Assembly (NCBI GenBank): GCA_033721915.1
Contig: JAWWAC010000068.1
Span: 1 to 14,237 of the forward strand
Length of the DNA: 14,237 nt
From: REBR01 sp033721915
GTDB lineage: Bacteria; Pseudomonadota; Gammaproteobacteria; Pseudomonadales; Oleiphilaceae
Direction of reading: 5' to 3'
Every line of letters begins with the position of its first letter. The first letter of the stretch is position 1. A program made the position numbers and the translations under genes. This document shows, one piece after another, positions 6,187-13,970 of the stretch. A model generated the notes under the pieces. It had not been told where the DNA came from, ran no database searches, and saw only the letters and a list, made by a program, of their open reading frames with translations.

Positions 6187-7185
6187 ATGGCGGAAGAATC
6201 AGGACACCCTTATCAGTTTCTCACTCCAGACCTGGTGCTGGATGCCGTGGAGTCCGCCGGTTTTGTGGTCAACGGCCGGCTGTTTCCACTGAACAGCTAC
6301 GAGAACCGCGTCTACCAGGTGGGCATTGAAGGCAGCGAGCCGCTGATCGCCAAGTTTTACCGCCCCAACCGCTGGAGCCACCAGCAGCTGGAGGAAGAGC
6401 ACAGCTTTGTGGCGGAACTGGCCGAGGGGGAGATCCCGGTGGTGGCGGCACTGGCGCTGCCCGGTGGTGGTTACCTGGGGCAATGGAAAGGCTTTACCTT
6501 CGCCCTCTACCCACAGCGGGGCGGACAGGCACCGGATATCAGTATGCCGGATACCCTCTACCGCCTGGGCCAGTGGCTGGGCCGGCTGCACCGTATCGGC
6601 AGCCTCACTCCGTTCCGGCACAGGCCCACCATGGACATTCCCGGTACCCTGAGGGAGAACCAGCAGCTGCTGCTGGATTCGGGCTTTATCCCGGAGGATC
6701 TGCGACTGCCCTACAGCACCCTGATGGAGGATCTGATCCCACGGGTGGAGCGTCGCCTGGCGGATGCCGGTGACTGGCAGAGCCTGCGGCTGCACGGGGA
6801 CTTCCACCTGGGCAATATACTGATGCGGGACGAGCGCATCATGCTGGTGGATTTTGACGACACCCGTCAGGGGCCGGCCATGCAGGATATCTGGCTGCTG
6901 CTCAGTGGCGAGCTGCAGGAGCAGCAGATGCAGTTTGCCGAGATCATCGAGGGCTATGAGCAGTTCAACGAGTTCAACCCCAGGGAGCGCTTTCTGGTGG
7001 AACCACTGCGCACCTACCGGGTGGTCAGCCAGGCCGCCTGGCTGGCCAGACGCTGGGACGACCCCACTTTCCCGCAGCACTTCCCCTGGTTTGCCCATGC
7101 CCGTTACTGGTCGGACCACATTCTGATGCTGCGTGAGCAGCTCTCCGGCCTGGACAGCCCGCCGCTGCAACTGCCCGGCCAGTAA
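6187..7185 (+). CDS. srkA: Stress response serine/threonine kinase SrkA (YihE)
   Basis: This 332-residue protein matches E. coli SrkA/YihE (328 residues) along its length. Shared stretches include LNSYENRVYQ (35-44), KFYRPNRW (56-63), LHGDFHLGNIL (202-212) with catalytic base D205 and metal-binding N210, LVDFDDTRQGPA (220-231) with the metal ligand D222, IIEGYEQF (253-260) and FPWF (299-302). SrkA is a choline-kinase-fold protein kinase of the cytoplasm that protects cells against stress-induced death in E. coli, partly by opposing MazEF. The start at 6187 puts the homologous part eight residues in; an in-frame ATG at 6136 would add a poorly conserved leader. The ribosome site is weak (GAG at 6178-6180). 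It lies 23 bp before cmoA and may be transcribed with it. Confidence 0.95.
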   Translation: MAEESGHPYQFLTPDLVLDAVESAGFVVNGRLFPLNSYENRVYQVGIEGSEPLIAKFYRPNRWSHQQLEEEHSFVAELAEGEIPVVAALALPGGGYLGQWKGFTFALYPQRGGQAPDISMPDTLYRLGQWLGRLHRIGSLTPFRHRPTMDIPGTLRENQQLLLDSGFIPEDLRLPYSTLMEDLIPRVERRLADAGDWQSLRLHGDFHLGNILMRDERIMLVDFDDTRQGPAMQDIWLLLSGELQEQQMQFAEIIEGYEQFNEFNPRERFLVEPLRTYRVVSQAAWLARRWDDPTFPQHFPWFAHARYWSDHILMLREQLSGLDSPPLQLPGQ

Positions 7186-7208
7186 CCCGATGCAGGATCC
7201 CCATCACC

Positions 7209-7967
7209 ATGGCTGACAAGACGCCTCCGCAACAGGGCCCGGACCGGCTTTACCGGGACCGGGATCAGACCGCCGGTGCCTTCCGTTTCGATGAGGCGGT
7301 GGCGCGGGTCTTCCCGGACATGATCCACCGCTCCGTACCCGGCTACAGCAGCATTATTGCCATGATCGGCATCCTCACCGGACGCTATATGCAACCCGGC
7401 AGCAACGCCTACGATCTGGGCTGCTCACTGGGGGCCGCGACCCTGGCCATGCGCCATGGTATCCGTGTGCCGGACTGCCGGCTGACCGGTGTGGACAACT
7501 CACCGGCCATGATCGAGCGCTGCCGCCACCATCTCGCCCTGGACGACCACCCGGTGCCGGTGGCCCTGCACTGCGGCGATATCCGCGAGACGCCTCTGGA
7601 GAACGCCTCCGTGGTGACGCTGAATTTCACACTGCAGTTTGTGCCACCGGCCGAGCGGCTGGCGCTGCTGCAGCGCATACGCCGGAGCCTGCGCCCGGGG
7701 GGCGTTCTGATCCTGTCGGAAAAGATCGCCTTTGAGGACCCGGCAGAGCAGCAGCTCCAGACAGAGCTGCATCACGACTTCAAACGGGCCAACGGTTATT
7801 CAGACCTGGAAATCAGCCGCAAGCGCTCGGCACTGGAGGAAGTGCTGATCCCGGAGACACTGCCGGTCCACAGGGCGCGTCTGGCACAGGCGGGGTTCGC
7901 CCATGTCAGCTGCTGGCAGCAGTGCTTCAATTTTGTCTCACTGATCGCACTGACGGAGTCGCCATGA
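7209..7967 (+). CDS. cmoA: Carboxy-S-adenosyl-L-methionine synthase CmoA
   Basis: CmoA converts S-adenosylmethionine and prephenate to carboxy-SAM, used by CmoB to make 5-carboxymethoxyuridine at the wobble position of tRNAs. The 252-residue protein closely follows E. coli CmoA (247): FDEAVARVFPDMIHRSVPGY (27-46), the SAM-binding motif YDLGCSLGAAT (68-78), VDNSPAMIERC (95-105), GDIR (123-126), LNFTLQF (138-144) and HHDFKRANGYSDLEIS (188-203). The ATG at 7209 follows an AGGA about 11 nt upstream, a rather long spacing. Its TGA overlaps the cmoB start as ATGA, showing a cmoA-cmoB operon with coupled translation. Confidence 0.97.
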   Translation: MADKTPPQQGPDRLYRDRDQTAGAFRFDEAVARVFPDMIHRSVPGYSSIIAMIGILTGRYMQPGSNAYDLGCSLGAATLAMRHGIRVPDCRLTGVDNSPAMIERCRHHLALDDHPVPVALHCGDIRETPLENASVVTLNFTLQFVPPAERLALLQRIRRSLRPGGVLILSEKIAFEDPAEQQLQTELHHDFKRANGYSDLEISRKRSALEEVLIPETLPVHRARLAQAGFAHVSCWQQCFNFVSLIALTESP

Positions 7968-8965
7968 GCCAACGCCCTCTGGACTGGTCGTCGGTATACC
8001 GGGACTGTTTCCGCTGGCTTGAGCAGCAGGGTCACCCCCAGTGGGTGGCGGCTCTGCAGGCGGATTTCCGGCAGCGCTTTGAACAGGCGCCCCACGGGGA
8101 CATGCCCCGCTGGCTGGAGGCGCTGCGCTCCCTGCCGCCGATTCAGCCAGTCCGTGCCCGGCTGGATCAGCCACTGGTGCGCCTGGAGGCGGACGACCCC
8201 CTGCCGGAGTCCACGAGGCAGCAGGTGCGCCGGGGGCTTGAAGGACTCAGGCCCTGGCGCAAGGGGCCTTTTGAGATCTTCGGCACCCATATCGATACGG
8301 AATGGCGCTCCGACTGGAAGTGGCAGCGCATCGCCCCCCACCTCAGGCCCCTGTCCGGGCGCACGGTGCTGGATGTGGGCTGCGGCTCCGGCTACCACTG
8401 CTGGCGCATGCTCGGTTCCGGTGCACGGCGGGTGCTGGGGGTGGATCCGAGCCCGCTGTTTCTGATGCAGTTTCTGGCCATACGCCAGTACCTGGAGCCG
8501 GTGCCGGTGGATCTGCTGCCATTACGCATGGAGGATCTGCCGGAGGGGCTGGGGCTGTTCGATACGGTGTTCTCCATGGGGGTGCTCTACCACCGGCGCT
8601 CACCGCTGGATCATCTGCTGGAACTGAAGGGCGCTCTGCGCCCGGGTGGCGAGCTGGTGCTGGAAACACTGGTGATCGAGGGGGATGAGGGTCAGACACT
8701 GATGCCGGAGGGGCGTTATGGACGCATGCGCAATGTCTGGTTTATCCCCAGTGTGGCGACTCTGGCCCGCTGGCTGCAGCGCACGGGTTTCACGGACATC
8801 CGCTGCGTGGACCGGGACCGCACCTCACTGGAAGAACAGCGCAGCACCGACTGGATGCCCTTCCAGTCACTGGCGGACTTTCTTGACCCCCGGGATCACA
8901 GCCGCACCATCGAAGGCTACCCGGCTCCACTGAGAGCCACACTGATCGCCCGCAAGCCCGCCTGA
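7964..8965 (+). CDS. cmoB: tRNA U34 carboxymethyltransferase CmoB
   Basis: CmoB transfers the carboxymethyl group of carboxy-SAM to 5-hydroxyuridine-34 of tRNA, giving cmo5U. The 333-residue product matches E. coli CmoB (323): PWRKGPF (97-103), IDTEWRSDWKW (110-120), the Rossmann SAM loop LDVGCGSGYH (136-145), FSMGVLYHRRSP (203-214), LVLETLVI (231-238), MRNVWFIPS (255-263) and LADFLDP (303-309). The first 95 residues, as in other CmoB proteins, are variable. The start ATG at 7964 overlaps the cmoA stop by 4 nt and has GGAG five nt upstream at 7955-7958. The frame is open from 7922, but that part is inside cmoA. Confidence 0.97.
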   Translation: MSQRPLDWSSVYRDCFRWLEQQGHPQWVAALQADFRQRFEQAPHGDMPRWLEALRSLPPIQPVRARLDQPLVRLEADDPLPESTRQQVRRGLEGLRPWRKGPFEIFGTHIDTEWRSDWKWQRIAPHLRPLSGRTVLDVGCGSGYHCWRMLGSGARRVLGVDPSPLFLMQFLAIRQYLEPVPVDLLPLRMEDLPEGLGLFDTVFSMGVLYHRRSPLDHLLELKGALRPGGELVLETLVIEGDEGQTLMPEGRYGRMRNVWFIPSVATLARWLQRTGFTDIRCVDRDRTSLEEQRSTDWMPFQSLADFLDPRDHSRTIEGYPAPLRATLIARKPA

Positions 8966-9022
8966 AGGCCGTCCTGCTCCCCGGCAGCCCCCGCAGACAG
9001 ACAGCCGGAAGAAATCCCCCAC

Positions 9023-9058
9023 AAAAAAACGCCCGCGCACCTTGCGGTGGCGGGCGTT
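9023..9058 (-). terminator. Intrinsic terminator after the DUF1302/DUF1329 operon
   Basis: On the minus strand a GC-rich hairpin, AACGCCCGC (9028-9036) against GCGGGCGTT (9050-9058), extended inward by CACC/GGTG with a one-nt bulge and a 4-nt loop, is followed by a run of seven T (9029-9023). It lies 18 bp beyond the stop of the DUF1329 gene. On the plus strand no T-run follows, so it probably does not serve cmoB well. Confidence 0.9.
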
Positions 9059-9075
9059 GTCGGCCGACTCAGATT

Positions 9076-10446
9076 CTAGCGGCGACCGGAGCGGCGCAGT
9101 GCCGCCGGGGTGTAGTCATTGAAGCTGCGCTGGATGCCGAAGGTATAGGGGTTTCTGACCTCATTGGTCAGGCCCAGTACCAGATAGCGCCCGGAGAGCA
9201 GGTCGTACAGCGCCTCAACAGCCAGCCAGGGAACCTCCTGGTCATACATCTGCATGTTATGGCCTTCCGCCACACGCCACAGCTCGCCCCGTCCGTCGTA
9301 ATGGTCGATCAGTGAGGCCGCCCAGGTGTCCTCGTCAAAGTACATGTCCCGTTTGGCGTAGATATGACGCTCACCCTCTTTCAGTGTGGCAGTCACGTGC
9401 CAGACGCGGTGCAGCTCGTAACGGGCGTGGTCCTGGTTGATGTGGCCCGCCTTGATAAGGTCGTCATAGGACAGCTCCGGGTTATCCAGGCGATAGGAGT
9501 TGTAGGGAATGTACATCTCCTTCTTGCCCTTGAGCTCCCAGTTGTAGCGGTCCGGTGAGCCGTTGAACATGTCGAAGTTGTCCGTGGTCCGCATGCCATC
9601 CGCGGCGGTACCCGGCCCGTCATAGGCCACCTGGGGGGCACGGCGCACCCGGCGCTGGCCGGCGTTGTAGACCCAGGCGCGACGTTGCTCTTTCACCTGG
9701 TCGATGGTCTCGTGGACCAGCAGCACGTTACCGGCCAGCCGCGAGGGTGCGGTGATTTCCTGGCGGAAATAGAACAGGACGTTGGAGTCTTCGCCGGGCT
9801 GGTAGTCCTGGAGCGAAGTGCGCCAGGTGATTTCATCCTCGAACTGCACCAGGCTGTAGTCGCCGTCGGTCTGGGGGGTGACCTGGCCCACATTACGCTG
9901 CACGGCGCCGCCGCGATAACGGGTGATGTGGTTCCAGACCACCTCTACGCCGTTTTCAGGAATGGCAAAGGGCACCGAAGTATCGAAGTCATTCAGGCCG
10001 TTGCCCCCCGCCACCAGTGTGGTGTTGGTGGCGTTCTTGCGGGCCACATCGTAGATGCGCTCCGGATAACCGGCAGTACGGCGGGTCTTGTACACCGGGA
10101 TCTTGTAGTCCTCGTAACGCTCGATCATGGCCACCTGGCCGGGGGAAAGACGCGCCTTGTGCTCCTCCACGTTGCTCCGGTCAATAATGAATAGGGGCTC
10201 GTCCTCGGGGAAGGGGTCCAGGTAATGGCCCCCTTCACTGAAACCCTCCGGTGGCGTGCTGTAGCCACCGGTCCATTCCGGGATCTCATCGCCGTTACCG
10301 GCCCGCTCGGCCCCCACGGGAGTGAGCTCATTGCCCAGGCGCGCAGCCTCTTCCTCGGACACCTTGGCCAGGGCAGTGGGACCAACCGAGGCCAGCGACA
10401 GTGCCATGATGCTGCAGGCCAGGGTCTTTCTGTTGAATCTCATCAT
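9076..10446 (-). CDS. DUF1329 family periplasmic/outer-membrane-associated protein
   Basis: The 456-residue protein belongs to the DUF1329 family, whose fold is related to LolA/LolB lipoprotein carriers. The family is usually encoded beside a DUF1302 gene, as here. A signal peptide is clear: basic MMRFNRK, a hydrophobic core, and a probable cleavage after ALA at residue 27. There is no lipobox, so it is likely soluble in the periplasm. Visible family segments include LTPVGAERAGNGD (41-53), IPEWTGG (55-61), the YPERIYDVARKNA region, and a C-terminal RSFNDYTPAALRR. GAGG stands 6 nt before ATG 10446; a second ATG at 10443 is also possible. It lies 57 bp behind the DUF1302 gene and shares its terminator. 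These pairs often accompany RND/MMPL exporters and are thought to handle hydrophobic compounds at the envelope. The precise role is unknown. Confidence 0.88.
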   Translation of the reverse strand: MMRFNRKTLACSIMALSLASVGPTALAKVSEEEAARLGNELTPVGAERAGNGDEIPEWTGGYSTPPEGFSEGGHYLDPFPEDEPLFIIDRSNVEEHKARLSPGQVAMIERYEDYKIPVYKTRRTAGYPERIYDVARKNATNTTLVAGGNGLNDFDTSVPFAIPENGVEVVWNHITRYRGGAVQRNVGQVTPQTDGDYSLVQFEDEITWRTSLQDYQPGEDSNVLFYFRQEITAPSRLAGNVLLVHETIDQVKEQRRAWVYNAGQRRVRRAPQVAYDGPGTAADGMRTTDNFDMFNGSPDRYNWELKGKKEMYIPYNSYRLDNPELSYDDLIKAGHINQDHARYELHRVWHVTATLKEGERHIYAKRDMYFDEDTWAASLIDHYDGRGELWRVAEGHNMQMYDQEVPWLAVEALYDLLSGRYLVLGLTNEVRNPYTFGIQRSFNDYTPAALRRSGRR

Positions 10447-10503
10447 GCTACACCTCTCTGAACAGCGTTCTTATAATTATTGGACTCACCCAGCGCGCAC
10501 TGG

Positions 10504-12342
10504 TTAAAAGGCATAGGAAACACTGGCAGTGAGGTGGTCACGGTCTTCTGTGTCATGGTATTCGCCATCAAAGAAGTTGGTATAGCCGATGCCTGCCTCG
10601 TATTTGTTCTGGTAATTGGCAGTGAGTCTCAGGCCAATCGCCTTACGCCCTTCCTGGAAAGAGGCACCGGGCTCAGGCGCATAACCTTTCACATCGTGAG
10701 AGAAAGAGACAGCCGGCTTGAGGTTGATCCCCATAAAGGCACTGGGGTAGTCAAACACAAAGGCGCCACGGTAGCCCCAGGAGAAATCGGTCACGAAACC
10801 GTCATTGGTACAATTGCTGTCGTTGATATTGGAGTCTTCACAGGTGGTAACGTTGCCATTGCCGTCCTCAAAGGTGAAATCACCAATGCCGTAGACGCCG
10901 GAGCGGCCAAAGCGGGCCACAGCCAGGCTGGGCAGGTCGTGCACATAATTGGCACCCACTTCACCGATAAAGGTGACGCGGCTGGCCCCCATAATGCGGT
11001 CAAAGAAGCGGATGAAGGTAGCCTGTGCCTGTGACACCTTGAAACGGTCGTAACCGTCCACGGCCTGGCCCTGAAGTGCCGCCACGCGGGCCGGATCACC
11101 GCCGTCTGTGCGCACCTGAAACAGTTTGGAGAACGGCGCCTGCACACCACCATTGATCAGTTCAAAGGCGTTCCACTGCATGGGGAAGTTCTCACGGAAG
11201 CTGTATTCCGCCCCCATGGACCAGCCACCCGGCAGGTTGGTGTTCATGCTGACACCGTACAGCTTGATGTCTTCCGGGTATTCGATGAAGTAGCTGGGCA
11301 GGTTAACGCCGTTGGACGGATCGTTGACGCGGCCGCTGACGTAAGGCAATCGGCTGTGATAGCGAATGTGGTAGAGGCCGAACTCGGACTCACCCAGGTG
11401 CGGTGCGTACCAGGTCAGACCCAGACCAAACTGGTCTTCCCCCTCCGGGGTACGGTCCGCTTCACGCTCAATCACCAGTCCCTGCTGAATGGCCTGGGAT
11501 TCGGGGATTTCACCAGCCGCCAGTACCGGGCCACAACCGTCAGCCACAAAGTCGCTGTTGGAGAAGAAGGTACCACAGTCGTCGAGACGGAAAGGAGACC
11601 AGTCAAACTGCAGGTAACCCATGACCGTCAGGTTCTGTGTAATACCGGCGGACATATAAAGGGCCTCGATGGGCAGCAGCGCTTCACGCAGCTCGGAACC
11701 CGGCGAGCGGATGGCGCCCACGTCAATGGGGTTGGAGGCGTTGATGCCGCCCTGGATAAAGGTGCTTTCACCCCAGTTAAAGACCTGTCGGCCGTAACGC
11801 ACACTCACCGGGGTCTCGCCAAAGGTCCAGTCGGTCCAGACGTAGGCGTCCAGCAGCTCGCCACCGGCGGCATTGTCACGGGCTTCGGGATTCAGCCTGC
11901 GTTTCTGACCCACGGGATCCGTGGCCATATCGCCGTGTTTCAGCTCGAAGTCGTAAAAATAGCGGACACGGGCAAAGCCCCCCACCCGGTTGAGGTTGCC
12001 ACCGTAGTAGTCCTTGTTCAGGTACAGCTCGCTGCTGCCACGGATGATCTTCGAGTAGGTGTCACCCTTCTCGAAGTTCAGGTTGCCATCGTCGTAGTTG
12101 GTGGTGGAGGCACCTACGTTGGTGTTGGCAAATTCCGGCCCCAGGTTGCCCTGGCCGATCAGCTCGCTGTTCTGGCTCTGGGTACGGACACCGACTGCGG
12201 CGGTGAGACGGGTGTCAAAGGAGCCGTCCACCTCGCCCACACGAAAATTGAAGGCACTGGCCGGCGAAGCCAGTCCCACGGCAATGGCGGCTGCCAGTGG
12301 CACCTGAACCCATTTCTGCCACTGCTGTTCTCTTTTTATCAT
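10504..12342 (-). CDS. DUF1302 family outer-membrane beta-barrel protein
   Basis: The 612-residue product has a signal peptide (MIKREQQWQKW, hydrophobic core, cleavage after ASA at residue 30) and ends in SVSYAF, the terminal aromatic typical of proteins inserted by the BAM complex. The body alternates polar and hydrophobic residues with many aromatic belts (e.g. VRYFYDFELKHGD, MGYLQFDWSPF), as expected for a barrel. DUF1302 signs are FNFRVGEVDGSFDTRLTAAVGVR (31-53, here in part) and YGRQVFNWGES (183-193). Two cysteine pairs, C256/C270 and C501/C511, sit in loop-like stretches and could be disulfide-closed. The ATG at 12342 has GGAG nine nt upstream. The gene is first in an operon with the DUF1329 gene. 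DUF1302 proteins are presumed outer-membrane channels for hydrophobic molecules; the substrate is unknown. Confidence 0.9.
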   Translation of the reverse strand: MIKREQQWQKWVQVPLAAAIAVGLASPASAFNFRVGEVDGSFDTRLTAAVGVRTQSQNSELIGQGNLGPEFANTNVGASTTNYDDGNLNFEKGDTYSKIIRGSSELYLNKDYYGGNLNRVGGFARVRYFYDFELKHGDMATDPVGQKRRLNPEARDNAAGGELLDAYVWTDWTFGETPVSVRYGRQVFNWGESTFIQGGINASNPIDVGAIRSPGSELREALLPIEALYMSAGITQNLTVMGYLQFDWSPFRLDDCGTFFSNSDFVADGCGPVLAAGEIPESQAIQQGLVIEREADRTPEGEDQFGLGLTWYAPHLGESEFGLYHIRYHSRLPYVSGRVNDPSNGVNLPSYFIEYPEDIKLYGVSMNTNLPGGWSMGAEYSFRENFPMQWNAFELINGGVQAPFSKLFQVRTDGGDPARVAALQGQAVDGYDRFKVSQAQATFIRFFDRIMGASRVTFIGEVGANYVHDLPSLAVARFGRSGVYGIGDFTFEDGNGNVTTCEDSNINDSNCTNDGFVTDFSWGYRGAFVFDYPSAFMGINLKPAVSFSHDVKGYAPEPGASFQEGRKAIGLRLTANYQNKYEAGIGYTNFFDGEYHDTEDRDHLTASVSYAF

Positions 12343-12392
12343 TGAACGCTACTCCATCTTTTATTATTTGAGTCGCTGCTCTGTTTTTGTTT

Positions 12393-12450
12393 GGGGGCCG
12401 TGTTAACCGGTATTCACCGGCATCGCACCACTCCTGGACGACCAGCCCCC
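12393..12450 (-). other. Possible structured 5' leader of the DUF1302 mRNA
   Basis: Three short perfect stems nest like a three-way junction: GGGGG 12393-12397 with CCCCC 12446-12450, CCGGT 12407-12411 with ACCGG 12416-12420 (4-nt loop), and CTGG 12434-12437 with CCAG 12442-12445 (4-nt loop). The outer stem abuts the third stem. The structure would lie about 50-108 nt upstream of the DUF1302 start, inside the proposed leader. It matches no riboswitch I know; chance pairing in GC-rich DNA is possible. Confidence 0.25.
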
Positions 12451-12493
12451 GGAGACAACGCAACCGAACATGTCGGGTCCGTAATTGCAGTTC

Positions 12494-12523
12494 ACTATAG
12501 ACGCTAAACTCTGAATCAACCAA
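12494..12523 (-). promoter_or_regulatory. Candidate sigma-70 promoter of the DUF1302/DUF1329 operon
   Basis: On the minus strand TTGGTT (12523-12518) and TATAGT (12499-12494) are separated by 18 bp. The -10 box matches consensus at 5 of 6 positions, the -35 box at 3 of 6. Transcription would begin near 12487, giving a leader of about 145 nt. Confidence 0.45.
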
Positions 12524-12602
12524 TTTTCTCTGTACGATAATGCATCTTTTAATCCGGGTTCCTGCACTCCTGAAGCCCTTGCCAGGGTAAGCATGGTCAG
12601 GA

Positions 12603-12632
12603 TTATGAACCCCGTCACATTTTCGATAAAAT
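12603..12632 (+). promoter_or_regulatory. Weak candidate promoter of the thiolase gene
   Basis: TTATGA (12603-12608) and TAAAAT (12627-12632) are spaced 18 bp. The -10 box matches 5 of 6 consensus positions, the -35 box only 3. The leader would be about 60 nt. No operator with clear symmetry was noticed nearby. Confidence 0.3.
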
Positions 12633-12701
12633 GAGGTCTGTTTTTTTACGAGTAACCCCTTACCCACACTGACCCTCACTTAACCCAAAAGAGCGGAAAT
12701 C

Positions 12702-13892
12702 ATGCCACAGGATCATGTCGTTATCGTCAGCGGTGTCAGAACCCCCATGGGAGGCTTTCAGGGCAGCCTTGCTTCCGTCAGCGCCACACAGCTGGGCGCA
12801 CTGAGTATCGCCGAAGCCGTCAAGCGTGCCGGGATCTCAACGGAGCAGGTGCAGGAAGTGATCATGGGAAATGTGCTGCCCGCGGGACTCAAGCAGGGCC
12901 CTGCCCGCCAGGCGGCCCGTGGCGCCGGGCTGCCGGATGGCACCGGTGCCACCACCATCAACAAGCTGTGCGGCTCCGGCATGAAGGCCAGCATGTTTGC
13001 CCACGACCTGATTGTCGCGGGCAGCGCCGACACGGTGGTGGCCGGTGGCATGGAGAGCATGAGCAACGCCCCTTACCTGCTCAATGGCGCCCGTGGCGGT
13101 TACCGCATGGGCCATGGCGACCAGCCACGGGATCACATGTTCACGGATGGCCTGGAAGACGCCGAGACAGGACGGCTGATGGGCTCTTTCGCCCAGGAAG
13201 TGGCGGACCGCCGTGGCTACAGCCGTGAAGCCATGGACGCCTTTGCCATCCGCTCACTGGAACGTGCGCGCACGGCCATGGAGAAAGGCTGGCTGACGGA
13301 GGAGATCCTGCCGGTGACGGTGAAGACCCGCAAGGGGGAGGCCCTGGTGAGCGATGACGAGCAGCCCCACAACGCCAGCATTGAGAAGATCCCCACACTG
13401 CGCCCGGCCTTCAGCAAGGACGGCACCGTCACTGCCGCCAACGCCTCCTCCATCTCGGACGGCGCCTCGGCACTGGTGATGATGCGCGAGTCCCGCGCCC
13501 GTGAGCTGGGGCTGCGGCCCATGGCCCGTATCCATGCCCACGCCACCCAGTCACTGCACCCTTCGGAGTTCACGCTGGCACCGGTGGGCGCCATCAGCCG
13601 GGTACTGGAAAAGGCGGCCTGGAAGAAGGATCAGGTGGATCTGTTCGAGATCAATGAGGCCTTCGCCATGGTGGCCATGATGCCCATCGACGATCTGGGA
13701 CTGGACCCGGAAAAGGTCAACATCCACGGCGGCGCCTGCGCACAGGGCCATCCCATCGGCTCCACCGGCTCACGGCTGCTGGTGACACTGATTCACGCTC
13801 TGCGCCGCCAGGGCAAGCAGTGGGGCGTGGCTTCACTGTGCATCGGCGGCGGCGAGGCCACCGCCATGGCCATAGAAATGCTCGATCACTGA
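12702..13892 (+). CDS. Acetyl-CoA C-acetyltransferase / thiolase
   Basis: The 396-residue protein is a complete thiolase of usual length. The nucleophile C90 lies in NKLCGSGMKA, the NEAF motif at 318-321, the catalytic histidine H350 in GGACAQGHPIGSTG, and the second catalytic cysteine C380 in CIGGGEATA. It should catalyse either thiolytic cleavage of 3-ketoacyl-CoA or condensation of two acetyl-CoA in the cytoplasm. No fadB, 3-hydroxybutyrate or phaB-type partner is beside it, so degradative or synthetic use cannot be decided. The sequence is closer in style to AtoB/PhaA-type enzymes than to FadA of the E. coli fadBA operon. The start ATG at 12702 has a modest purine-rich site (GAGCGGA, 12691-12697). 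It diverges from the DUF1302 operon; shared control is possible, not shown. Confidence 0.93.
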   Translation: MPQDHVVIVSGVRTPMGGFQGSLASVSATQLGALSIAEAVKRAGISTEQVQEVIMGNVLPAGLKQGPARQAARGAGLPDGTGATTINKLCGSGMKASMFAHDLIVAGSADTVVAGGMESMSNAPYLLNGARGGYRMGHGDQPRDHMFTDGLEDAETGRLMGSFAQEVADRRGYSREAMDAFAIRSLERARTAMEKGWLTEEILPVTVKTRKGEALVSDDEQPHNASIEKIPTLRPAFSKDGTVTAANASSISDGASALVMMRESRARELGLRPMARIHAHATQSLHPSEFTLAPVGAISRVLEKAAWKKDQVDLFEINEAFAMVAMMPIDDLGLDPEKVNIHGGACAQGHPIGSTGSRLLVTLIHALRRQGKQWGVASLCIGGGEATAMAIEMLDH

Positions 13893-13898
13893 ATCCCC

Positions 13899-13919
13899 TG
13901 GGGGCAAATACTGCCCCCA
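13899..13919. terminator. Hairpin after the thiolase gene, without T-run
   Basis: TGGGGGCA (13899-13906) and TGCCCCCA (13912-13919) form a perfect 8-bp stem with a 5-nt loop, 6 bp after the thiolase stop codon. No T-run follows on either strand. It may protect the mRNA 3' end or assist the terminator just downstream. Confidence 0.5.
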
Positions 13920-13921
13920 AC

Positions 13922-13954
13922 AAAGCGCGCCCACTTCAAAGCCGGCGCGCTTTT
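13922..13954. terminator. Probable bidirectional intrinsic terminator between thiolase and zapE
   Basis: AAAGCGCGCC (13922-13931) and GGCGCGCTTT (13944-13953) make a perfect 10-bp stem with a 12-nt loop. On the plus strand it is followed by T-rich sequence (TTTT at 13951-13954), and on the minus strand the stem ends in CTTTG. It lies between convergent genes, the thiolase stop at 13892 and the zapE stop at 13971. Confidence 0.75.
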
Positions 13955-13970
13955 CCCTTCCCTGCTGTTG

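Larger units (their letters stand above)
12343..12701. other. 359-bp divergent intergenic region between DUF1302 and thiolase genes
   Basis: No credible gene is seen in this stretch, although one minus-strand frame is open across much of it. It is AT-richer around 12481-12660. It holds the promoters for the leftward DUF1302/DUF1329 operon and the rightward thiolase gene, and a possible structured leader at 12393-12450, listed separately. The long leader of the DUF1302 mRNA (about 145 nt if the proposed promoter is right) leaves room for post-transcriptional control. Confidence 0.7.

Noticed and set aside
9364..12345. Long plus-strand frames opposite DUF1329 and DUF1302, including one of 329 codons
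   Set aside because: They are antisense to strongly supported genes with signal peptides and ribosome sites, and their translations show no known domain.
12215..12679. Minus-strand frame of 154 codons across the DUF1302 upstream region
   Set aside because: It overlaps the DUF1302 start in another frame, crosses the proposed promoter, and has no recognisable domain or ribosome site.
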